Positions 18,556-26,204 of a stretch of DNA of 64,000 nt are shown piece by piece. The DNA lies in the NCBI RefSeq assembly GCF_900103415.1, contig NZ_FMXB01000001.1, forward strand, positions 62,001 to 126,000, in the 5' to 3' direction. Under the pieces are notes generated by a model. It was not told the origin of the DNA. It saw only the letters and a program-made list of their open reading frames with translations, and did no database searches. Source of the stretch: Methanobrevibacter millerae (lineage in GTDB: Archaea > Methanobacteriota > Methanobacteria > Methanobacteriales > Methanobacteriaceae). A program made the translations under genes and the position numbers. The first letter of the stretch is position 1, and each line of letters starts with the position of its first letter.

Positions 18556-20300
18556 TGATTTCAGAGTATTTTATGGAAAGATTCGGACTTACAAAGGACG
18601 GTGCCGACAATCTCATTAAGGGAATCCTTTACACGGCACTTCAAAACATTTCCTTCATGCTTCCTGTAGGTTTGTACGCGCTGCTCATATACATGTGGAT
18701 CAGCCCCCTTATGGGCGGTGAAATAATCGATTCCAACTTGGGAATGTTCATTGTAGCCATTCTAATCATATTGGGAATAATATTCGCATTCTCATGGAAA
18801 CAGTACCATTTTGTCTTCAACACGACTTACGTTGAAAGCGAAAACAGAAGGATAAACCTCGGTGAAAACTTAAGGAAACTACCCCTTTCATTTTTCGAAA
18901 GAAGAGACCTTGCCGATTTGACTGCAACAATAATGAATGACTGCACAGATTTGGAGCACGTATTCTCACATGCGATTCCTCAGCTTTTAGGTTCAATCCT
19001 GTCACTGATTTTGGTGGCTATAGGAATGTTCGCATTTGACTGGAGACTTGCAATCGCCCTTCTATGGGTGGTTCCTGTAGCATTCATAATACTTTACGTT
19101 TCAAAAAAAATGATTTATAAGGGTAGTGAAATCGTAACGGCCGATTTGCTTGAATGTGGAGACTCAATGCAGGAATGTATAGAATCCATAAGGGATTTAA
19201 AATCATACAATTATCAGAATGAATATTTGTCCAAACTGACTGGCATTACAAGTAAAATCGAAAGGTCAAGAATCAAATCAGAACTGATGGCCTCTGCAGG
19301 AGTAATTACCGGAAGGGTTGTCCTGAATCTAGGAATAGTTTCAGTAATACTTCTCGGCTCATACCTGATTATGAACGGCCAGGTATCAATTTACACTCTT
19401 TTGATATTCCTAATAGCTTCAGCAACCGTTTACGCTCCGGTTGAAAACGGACTGACATTTTTGGCTGAGATTCTGATGATGGACATTAAAATCGAAAGGA
19501 CAAAGGAAATCGAAGAGCTTGTCATTGAAGGAGGACTCAAGGAATATTCCCTTGACAACTATGACATTGAGTTCAAGGATGTCAACTTCAATTATGACGA
19601 TTTAAAAGATGTTTTATCCAACATTAATTTCACAGCCAAACAGGGGGAGGTTACAGCGCTTGTTGGACCTTCCGGCGGAGGAAAAAGTACCGTTTCAAAG
19701 CTTGCGGCAAGATTCTGGGATCCAGTTTCCGGTAAGGTAATTCTTGGAGGCCAAGACTTATCTGATTTGGATTCAGAAAAGCTTTTGGAAAACTTTTCAA
19801 TCGTTTTCCAGAACGTCATTTTATTCAATGAGTCAATCATGGAAAACATCCGTGTCGGCAAAAAGGATGCAACAGATGAAGAGGTTATGGAAGCCGCAAG
19901 GCTTGCCGAATGCGATGAATTCGTTCAAAAACTTCCTGAAGGATACGATACTGTCATCGGGGAAAATGGTGAGCTGTTATCTGGCGGTCAAAGGCAGAGG
20001 ATTTCAATTGCAAGAGCACTTCTAAAGGATGCAAATGTTATTCTTCTGGATGAGGCAACATCCTTCTTGGACGTTGAAAACGAATCCAAAATCCAGAAAG
20101 CTCTCTCTGCACTGATTAAAAACAAGACCGTAATCATTATTGCGCACAGGATGCGTACAATAGCTAATGCGGATAAAATCGTAGTCTTAGATGATGGTAG
20201 AATCGTTGAGCAAGGTTCACCTGATGAGTTAATTGCTCAAGACGGCCTTTTCAAGAAAATGGTCGATTTGCAAAATTTAAGTGGAGCGTGGGAAATTTAA
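18555..20300 (+). CDS. ABC transporter, fused membrane-ATPase half, YbtQ-like
   Basis: 581 residues with six membrane helices (about 20-315) and an ATPase: Walker A GPSGGGKST, signature LSGGQRQR, Walker B VILLDEATSFLD, switch His in IIIAHRM. Unlike its partner it has a normal D-loop, so the pair is asymmetric, as in YbtPQ. It overlaps the upstream stop codon by one base (TAATG), showing coupled translation. Together they probably form one transporter in the cytoplasmic membrane. A hairpin overlaps its 3' end. Confidence 0.85.
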   Translation: MISEYFMERFGLTKDGADNLIKGILYTALQNISFMLPVGLYALLIYMWISPLMGGEIIDSNLGMFIVAILIILGIIFAFSWKQYHFVFNTTYVESENRRINLGENLRKLPLSFFERRDLADLTATIMNDCTDLEHVFSHAIPQLLGSILSLILVAIGMFAFDWRLAIALLWVVPVAFIILYVSKKMIYKGSEIVTADLLECGDSMQECIESIRDLKSYNYQNEYLSKLTGITSKIERSRIKSELMASAGVITGRVVLNLGIVSVILLGSYLIMNGQVSIYTLLIFLIASATVYAPVENGLTFLAEILMMDIKIERTKEIEELVIEGGLKEYSLDNYDIEFKDVNFNYDDLKDVLSNINFTAKQGEVTALVGPSGGGKSTVSKLAARFWDPVSGKVILGGQDLSDLDSEKLLENFSIVFQNVILFNESIMENIRVGKKDATDEEVMEAARLAECDEFVQKLPEGYDTVIGENGELLSGGQRQRISIARALLKDANVILLDEATSFLDVENESKIQKALSALIKNKTVIIIAHRMRTIANADKIVVLDDGRIVEQGSPDELIAQDGLFKKMVDLQNLSGAWEI

Positions 20301-20314
20301 AATTCCCATTTTTT
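20289..20314 (+). terminator. Hairpin plus T-run inside the transport operon
   Basis: TGGGAA (20289-20294), eight-base loop, TTCCCA (20303-20308), then six T. It overlaps the stop codon of the YbtQ-like gene. The next gene lies only 32 bases downstream, so it may lower rather than end expression of the ECF genes. Confidence 0.45.
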
Positions 20315-20345
20315 ATTAAATCAAAAAAACTAGGAGAAAATATAC

Positions 20346-20927
20346 ATGAGTGAAAGATTGAATGTAAAAGACTTGATTACTGTCGGTATCTTCGCAGTAA
20401 TACTTATAGTTATGATTTTTGCCTTCGGAATGCTGGGCTATGTCCCGATTCTGATGCTGGCGCTGCCGATTATTGCGGCACTGATTTGTGGAATTCCGTA
20501 CATGCTATTTTTAACGAGAGTTTCCAAATTCGGAATGGTGACTCTGCTCGGTCTGATTCTGGGTATTGTAATGTTTCTCTCAGGCCATACCTGGGTTCCG
20601 ATAGTCACGTTCACGCTCTTTGCATTAATTGCCGATATCATCCTTAAAATGGGAAATTATTCATCAATGAAAAACTCCATAATAAGCCATGGATTTTTCA
20701 TTTTGGGAATAATGGGTAATATGCTGCCGTTTTTCATTTTAAGGGATTATTTCGTAGAGGCAATGCGCACATCAATGGGAAACGATTACGTCAATACAAT
20801 ATTGCCGTTTCTGGAGTACAATACGTTAATCGTACTGTTTATATTAACGTTCATCTGCGGAATAATAAGTGCATATATAGGCAAGCTCGTATTGAAAAAG
20901 CATTTTGAAAGAGCAGGTATAGCATAA
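20346..20927 (+). CDS. MptD/Trep_Strep-family ECF transporter substrate-binding (S) component
   Basis: Membrane protein of 193 residues with about six helices and short loops, a length and layout typical of ECF S components. The N-terminal VKDLITVGIFAVI and central VPIVTFTLFALIADIIL resemble the Trep_Strep/MptD family. The family's substrates are mostly unknown. It sits directly before ecfT (10 bases) and a fused ecfA, so a complete ECF importer is encoded. AGGAG precedes ATG 20346. Confidence 0.75.
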   Translation: MSERLNVKDLITVGIFAVILIVMIFAFGMLGYVPILMLALPIIAALICGIPYMLFLTRVSKFGMVTLLGLILGIVMFLSGHTWVPIVTFTLFALIADIILKMGNYSSMKNSIISHGFFILGIMGNMLPFFILRDYFVEAMRTSMGNDYVNTILPFLEYNTLIVLFILTFICGIISAYIGKLVLKKHFERAGIA

Positions 20928-20937
20928 GGTGATTTCC

Positions 20938-21645
20938 TTGGAATTAAAACTGAATCTGGATCCGAGAACGAAAATTATAGTCCTCATTATAATAAGTTTT
21001 ATGGTATTCAATGACGTACCGTTATATGTCAGCGGAATCCTGGTTTTAATTCCATTTTTTTGTTTATTCTTTTCGGATTACCGAAAGATAGCAGTAATCT
21101 ACATTGTCCTCTATCTGCTGGCCAGATATATTCAGGTTTACATTCTCCCAACCGCTACAGGCATTTTGGCTATAATCCTGATAACTTTCAGTTATACGGC
21201 ATGCAGGATGCTTCCTATTCTTCTGATGGGAACGTATACTGTATTGACAACCAAGGTCAGCGAATTCATTGCGTCAATGGAGAAAAGCAAGGTTCCAAAA
21301 GACATTATAATACCTATTTCAGTTGTTTTCAGATATATTCCATCAGTCTATGAGGAAATAAGGTCAATAACCAACGCAATGAAAATGAGGGGTTTTGGCC
21401 TTAATCTGAAATCACTGAAATCTCCGTTAAAGCTGATTGAGTTTTACATGATTCCAATATTAATCAGTGCGGTCAAGACAAGTGATGAATTGTCCATCGC
21501 TTCACTGACCAGGGGACTCAGCAATCCTAAAAGGAGGACACATCTCGCTCAGGTCAACTTCAAGGCCTTTGATTACGTGTTCATTCTCCTTTCTTTAACG
21601 GGATTATTGATTTACGTTTATTTTTTATTTGGTAAGGTGTTTTAA
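20938..21645 (+). CDS. ECF transporter transmembrane component (EcfT)
   Basis: Scaffold membrane subunit of 235 residues that couples the S component to the ATPases. N-terminal LDPRTKIIVLI is the usual EcfT opening. Two coupling-helix signatures are seen: the Ala-Met-x-x-RGF motif in NAMKMRGFGLN and a related S-x-x-RG in IASLTRGLSNPK. Start chosen at TTG 20938, six bases after AAGGTG (20926-20931); the GTG at 20929 is part of that binding site. The stop abuts the next start codon. Confidence 0.85.
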   Translation: MELKLNLDPRTKIIVLIIISFMVFNDVPLYVSGILVLIPFFCLFFSDYRKIAVIYIVLYLLARYIQVYILPTATGILAIILITFSYTACRMLPILLMGTYTVLTTKVSEFIASMEKSKVPKDIIIPISVVFRYIPSVYEEIRSITNAMKMRGFGLNLKSLKSPLKLIEFYMIPILISAVKTSDELSIASLTRGLSNPKRRTHLAQVNFKAFDYVFILLSLTGLLIYVYFLFGKVF

Positions 21646-23085
21646 TTGATTGACATTGACAACATTTCATTTTCATATAAAAATGCAGACAGGATGAGCC
21701 TGGAAGGCATTAATCTGGATATAAATCCTGGCGAAGTCATTTTGCTGTGCGGACAGTCCGGCTGCGGAAAGACAACGTTAACGAGGTTTTTAAACGGACT
21801 CATTCCCAATTTCTTTGAAGGAAAAAGGGATGGAAACGTCTATCTGAATAAAAAGTTAATTGGTGAAATGCCGATTTATGAAATATCCGAGCATATGGGT
21901 TCCGTTTTTCAAAATCCTAAAACTCAATTCTTTAATGTGGATACGACAAGCGAAATCGTTTTCGGCTGTGAAAACCTGTCAATGTCTGAAGATGAAATAG
22001 AAAAGAGGCTTCAAAGGGTTGTTGACGATTTTGATTTGAATCATCTTCTTGACAAAAGCATTTTCAAGCTTTCAGGCGGTGAAAAGCAGAAAATTGCATG
22101 CGCTTCAGTATCTGCGGTCAATCCAGAAATATTCGTTCTGGACGAACCGTCCTCAAATCTGGATTCACAGTCCAGCTGGAATCTGGAAGATATAATCAGA
22201 AAATGGAAATCACAGAAAAAGACAGTAATAATAGGTGAGCATAAACTCTTCTTTTTGGAAAACGTTGTCGATAAGGTAGTATATTTGAATAATGGTAAAA
22301 TCGAAAATGTATGGTCCATTTCAGAGTTTAAAAAGGTAAATCACAGGAATTTGGGCTTGAGGCAGCTGGATTTGAATAATCTGGCTGCAAAAAGAAGGGA
22401 ATACTACTCAGCCAATAATGAATTTATGGAATTGAGAAATTTCAAATTCAACTATGGAAAAACTCCGATTCTAGATATTGATAACGTTAAAATCCCTAAA
22501 AACGAGATAATAGCCATTATAGGAAAGAATGGTGCAGGCAAATCAACGTTCGCAAATTGCCTCTGCGGCCTTAAAAGATCATGCAAGGGAGAAATCGTTT
22601 TCGAAAACAAAACTTTGAAAAGAAAGGACAGATTGAAAAAGAGCTACATGGTAATGCAGGACGTTAACCACCAGCTCTTTTCGGAAAGCGTCATGGACGA
22701 AGTGCTCTTGAGCATGAATGAAGAAGACGAAAAAGAAGCCGAATCCATTTTAAAAAATTTAAACTTAATTCATTTAAAGGACACTCACCCAATGGCATTG
22801 TCCGGCGGAGAAAAGCAAAGGGTCGCAATAGCTTCAGCCATCGCATCCAAAAATGAGATACTGATTTTCGACGAGCCTACAAGCGGGCTTGACTTGAACA
22901 ACATGATGAAGGTCAGCGAGAACCTGATTTATCTTCAAAGTCTTGGCATCACTTCATTTATCATTACCCATGACTTTGAACTGATAATGGAAGCCTGTTC
23001 TCACGTTCTGCACTTCGAGAACGGCAAAATAATTGATAACTATCAAATTAATGAAGAGAAATTAAGGAAATTTTTCTTAAAATAA
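21646..23085 (+). CDS. Fused double-ATPase component of an ECF transporter (EcfA-EcfA')
   Basis: Two ABC ATPases in one chain of 479 residues. First half: Walker A GQSGCGKTT, signature LSGGEKQK, Walker B IFVLDEPSS. Second half (from about 260): Walker A GKNGAGKST, signature LSGGEKQR, Walker B ILIFDEPTS. It replaces the separate EcfA1 and EcfA2 and would bind EcfT. TTG start, six bases after AAGGTG (21634-21639), immediately following the ecfT stop. Signature Ser-Gly-Gly-Glu and both Walker B Glu-containing motifs are intact, so both sites look active. Last gene of the AraC-linked operon. Confidence 0.88.
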   Translation: MIDIDNISFSYKNADRMSLEGINLDINPGEVILLCGQSGCGKTTLTRFLNGLIPNFFEGKRDGNVYLNKKLIGEMPIYEISEHMGSVFQNPKTQFFNVDTTSEIVFGCENLSMSEDEIEKRLQRVVDDFDLNHLLDKSIFKLSGGEKQKIACASVSAVNPEIFVLDEPSSNLDSQSSWNLEDIIRKWKSQKKTVIIGEHKLFFLENVVDKVVYLNNGKIENVWSISEFKKVNHRNLGLRQLDLNNLAAKRREYYSANNEFMELRNFKFNYGKTPILDIDNVKIPKNEIIAIIGKNGAGKSTFANCLCGLKRSCKGEIVFENKTLKRKDRLKKSYMVMQDVNHQLFSESVMDEVLLSMNEEDEKEAESILKNLNLIHLKDTHPMALSGGEKQRVAIASAIASKNEILIFDEPTSGLDLNNMMKVSENLIYLQSLGITSFIITHDFELIMEACSHVLHFENGKIIDNYQINEEKLRKFFLK

Positions 23086-23087
23086 TT

Positions 23088-23107
23088 AATTTAGGTATTC
23101 CTAAATT
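23088..23107. promoter_or_regulatory. Palindromic operator before the MacB-like genes
   Basis: AATTTAGG-TATT-CCTAAATT, perfect eight-base arms. It lies 21 bases upstream of a TATA box and shares TTTAGGTA-N2-CCTAAAT with the site at 16707-16722. Position just upstream of the promoter would suit either an activator or a repressor. Confidence 0.6.
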
Positions 23108-23128
23108 TTAAATAGTATTATGATGAAA

Positions 23129-23138
23129 TTTTATATAT
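23129..23138 (+). promoter_or_regulatory. TATA box of the MacB-like operon
   Basis: TTTTATATAT, 24 bases before the ATG at 23162. A GGGAG ribosome binding site follows at 23150-23154. Confidence 0.55.
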
Positions 23139-23161
23139 GAAGTAACTACGGGAGAATAAAA

Positions 23162-23866
23162 ATGAGTACAATTATCGAATTTAAGGACGTGATCAAGGAA
23201 TACAGGGCCGGTGATCATGTCCTGAGAGCTATGGACAACGTTAACTTCACAATAGAGGAAGGAGAATTTGTAGTAATTTTAGGCCCTTCAGGAGCGGGTA
23301 AATCAACCCTTTTAAATCTTTTAGGAGGACTGGATTCAACGACATCCGGCCAGATTATAGTCAACGGCGAGCATGTTGAAAGCTTCAACGACAATGAATT
23401 AACTCGCTATCGCGCCAGGAATGTCGGATTCATATTTCAATTTTATAATCTGATTCCTAATCTGACGGCTTTGGAAAATGTGGAACTGATGAAAGATATC
23501 GTAGACGTTAACATCGACGGCGAAGCGGTACTCGATTCGGTGGGATTAAAGGATCATTCCAACCAGTTTCCGGCACAGCTGTCAGGCGGTGAGCAGCAGA
23601 GGGTATCCATTGCAAGGGCAGTTGCAAAACAGCCTGCAATGCTTTTGTGTGACGAGCCGACAGGTGCACTGGACTCAAAAACCGGCGTTCTCATTTTAAA
23701 CCTGCTTCAGGACATGAGCAACAGCAAGGATACGACAGTCGTAATCGTAACCCACAATGCAATACTGGCCGAAGCTGCAGATAAGGTCATAAGAATCAAG
23801 AACGGCCAGATTGAAAGCATTGCCATTAATGAAAATCCCAAGAAAGTTTCAGATCTGGACTGGTGA
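23162..23866 (+). CDS. MacB/LolD-type ABC ATPase
   Basis: Cytoplasmic ATPase of 234 residues: Walker [11 protein letters not shown]-loop region IFQFYNL, signature LSGGEQQR, Walker [16 protein letters not shown]. The [16 protein letters not shown] stretch is the hallmark of the MacB/LolD/FtsE group, which powers mechanotransmission by FtsX-type permeases rather than classic transport. It is followed after 4 bases by the first of two large FtsX permeases, which it probably drives. Substrate unknown. Confidence 0.9.
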   Translation: MSTIIEFKDVIKEYRAGDHVLRAMDNVNFTIEEGEFVVILGPSGAGKSTLLNLLGGLDSTTSGQIIVNGEHVESFNDNELTRYRARNVGFIFQFYNLIPNLTALENVELMKDIVDVNIDGEAVLDSVGLKDHSNQFPAQLSGGEQQRVSIARAVAKQPAMLLCDEPTGALDSKTGVLILNLLQDMSNSKDTTVVIVTHNAILAEAADKVIRIKNGQIESIAINENPKKVSDLDW

Positions 23867-23870
23867 TTGA

Positions 23871-26141
23871 ATGCTTTCAAAAAAGATGTTAAGGGACATC
23901 AGAAAGCACAAAACCCAATTTCTGTCAATTTTTTTAATGGCTTTTTTAGGAGTATTTGTGTTTGCAGGTGTCGGCGGTGAATCCGTTGGCCTTGAAGTTA
24001 GCGTCAATAATTTCTATGAGGACACTAACCTTGCTGACGGATGGATTTACAGTGAAAACCTTGACGATAACTTTGTTGATAAGGTAAATAATCTGACTCC
24101 AACAACCGCTTCGGAAAGACAGCTGGTATTGGATTCGGTTGGAAACTTTTCAAACGACCCAGAAATAACGCTGCATTTCGTTGAAAACAATACGTTATCT
24201 AAGTTTTATTTAATCGAAGGGGAAGAATTAAATATAAGCGATGAGGACGGTGTATGGCTTGATAAGAACTTTGCCGATGCCAAGAATTTAACGGTTGGAG
24301 ACAACATTACCTTCGAGTTCAACGGAATCACAATGGAAAAGGAAATCAGGGGTATCGGCTATTCGCCGGAATATGTCTATCATGCTTCCGATGCATCAAT
24401 AATACCTGATTTCGGAAAAATTGGTTTTGCATACCTGTCCTATGAGGCATTTCCAATGGATAATGTTCCATATAACGTTATGCAGGTCAAATTCAATGGA
24501 AATCCTCATGATTACAGCGATCTGCTCTCAGATAAGCTGGATGGGGATTACAATTCATTCATTGAGCAGTCAGAACACTCAAGCGTAAGTCAGTTTTCAG
24601 AGGAAATGAATCAGCATAAGATGATGTCCGATATTTTCCCTGTCGTATTCATACTGATTGCGATGCTGATTCTTTTAACGACAATGACAAGGATTATTGC
24701 TCATCAAAGGACTCAAATAGGTATTTTAAAGGCAAGCGGATTTACTGACAGGTCAATAATATTCCACTACGTATCCTACGGATTCTGGCTTGTTTTAGTA
24801 GGTTCCATTTTAGGACTGATTCTTGGACCTCTGACATTGCCTCAGCTCTTTTATCCGTCAATGAGCTCAACATATGTATTGCCTTCATGGGAACCTGCCT
24901 GGAGCATGAATTTCATCTACGTTACCGTATTGATGATATTGATGTCGCTAGTCGTCTCTTATTTCGCTGTTAGAAGCATATCAAAGGAAAATCCTGCAGA
25001 TACGATAAGGCCTAAGGCACCGAAGGTTTCAACAACGGGGTTCATTGAAAAGTTCGGCTTCTGGAAGAAAGTGTCATTCAATGCACGCTGGAATTATCGT
25101 GATGCCAAAAGAAACAAGTTCCGCGCATTAATGACAATAGTCGGCGTTATAGGCTGTACTGCCCTTCTGGTATCAGCATTCGGTATGTATGACGGCATGA
25201 CGGATTTAAAGGAATGGGAATATAATCAAATCAATCATTATGATTCAAAGTTGGTCATTGATGAGGAAGCAACACTTTCTGAAATCGATGAGGTTGCAGA
25301 GGAGGTCAATGGTGATAAGCTGATGGAAAGCGCAATTGAGCTTGAATCGGACACCTCCAAAAAGTCAGGTTCGCTTCTGGTCCTGAATGGCACTGACCTG
25401 GTCACGCCGACAGACTATGACTGGAATAAGGTCAATATTTCAGATGATGAGGTGTCAATTTCACAGAAAATGGCCGATTTGCTTGGCGTTGGTGTTGGCG
25501 ATACCGTCAAATGGCATATAATGGGTTCAGACAAATGGATCAACACGACGATTGACAAGATTCACGCAGATCCGATTTCCCAGGGATTCATAATGTCTTC
25601 AGACAAGCTGGAGGATCTGGACTTGAACTACACGCCTACAAGCATCGTAACCCAAGAGCACGTTAACGAGAACTATTCAGCCATAAAGTCAACAAGTTCA
25701 ATGAAGGACATGACCGCAAGCTGGGATGAGCTGACAGAGTCAATGTGGCTTTTGATATACATATTAATATTCTTTGCCTCTTTATTGGCTATTGTGGTTC
25801 TTTATAACCTTGGATTGCTGTCATTTACAGAAATCGAGCGTGAAATAGCTACATTAAAGGTATTGGGTTTTAAAACGGGCGCTCTAAGAAAGCTATTGTT
25901 AACCCAAAACTTATGGTTCACGGCTATAGGATTCGTATTGGGAGTTCCTGTAGGATATTATATCCTAAAGATAATGTGGGAATCCTCAGGCGATTCATTT
26001 TACGTATTGCCTTCCATAACAATTATGAATCTCGTATTAACGGCAATAATAACATTCTCATTGTCAATACTTGTGAACCTGATGTTTTCACGCAAAATCA
26101 AAAATCTTGACATGGTCGAATCGCTAAAGGGTAATGAATAA
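23871..26141 (+). CDS. Double-FtsX-domain ABC permease, copy 1
   Basis: Membrane protein of 756 residues built from two MacB-like halves. First half: helix near residue 20, a 220-residue extracytoplasmic domain, then helices near 265, 310 and 360. The second half starts at about 410 (WNYRDAKRNKFRALM), with another outside domain and three helices after about 625. The last helices carry the FtsX signature IEREIATLKVLGFKTG. The permease may work as a monomer or pair with copy 2. A role in extruding or releasing compounds at the outer face is inferred from the family. Confidence 0.85.
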   Translation: MLSKKMLRDIRKHKTQFLSIFLMAFLGVFVFAGVGGESVGLEVSVNNFYEDTNLADGWIYSENLDDNFVDKVNNLTPTTASERQLVLDSVGNFSNDPEITLHFVENNTLSKFYLIEGEELNISDEDGVWLDKNFADAKNLTVGDNITFEFNGITMEKEIRGIGYSPEYVYHASDASIIPDFGKIGFAYLSYEAFPMDNVPYNVMQVKFNGNPHDYSDLLSDKLDGDYNSFIEQSEHSSVSQFSEEMNQHKMMSDIFPVVFILIAMLILLTTMTRIIAHQRTQIGILKASGFTDRSIIFHYVSYGFWLVLVGSILGLILGPLTLPQLFYPSMSSTYVLPSWEPAWSMNFIYVTVLMILMSLVVSYFAVRSISKENPADTIRPKAPKVSTTGFIEKFGFWKKVSFNARWNYRDAKRNKFRALMTIVGVIGCTALLVSAFGMYDGMTDLKEWEYNQINHYDSKLVIDEEATLSEIDEVAEEVNGDKLMESAIELESDTSKKSGSLLVLNGTDLVTPTDYDWNKVNISDDEVSISQKMADLLGVGVGDTVKWHIMGSDKWINTTIDKIHADPISQGFIMSSDKLEDLDLNYTPTSIVTQEHVNENYSAIKSTSSMKDMTASWDELTESMWLLIYILIFFASLLAIVVLYNLGLLSFTEIEREIATLKVLGFKTGALRKLLLTQNLWFTAIGFVLGVPVGYYILKIMWESSGDSFYVLPSITIMNLVLTAIITFSLSILVNLMFSRKIKNLDMVESLKGNE

Positions 26142-26204
26142 TTATCTTTTAGCCAATCCTTTTTTTACTAAAATTTAAATCTTATTTTTTCTAAAATTAT
26201 ATTC

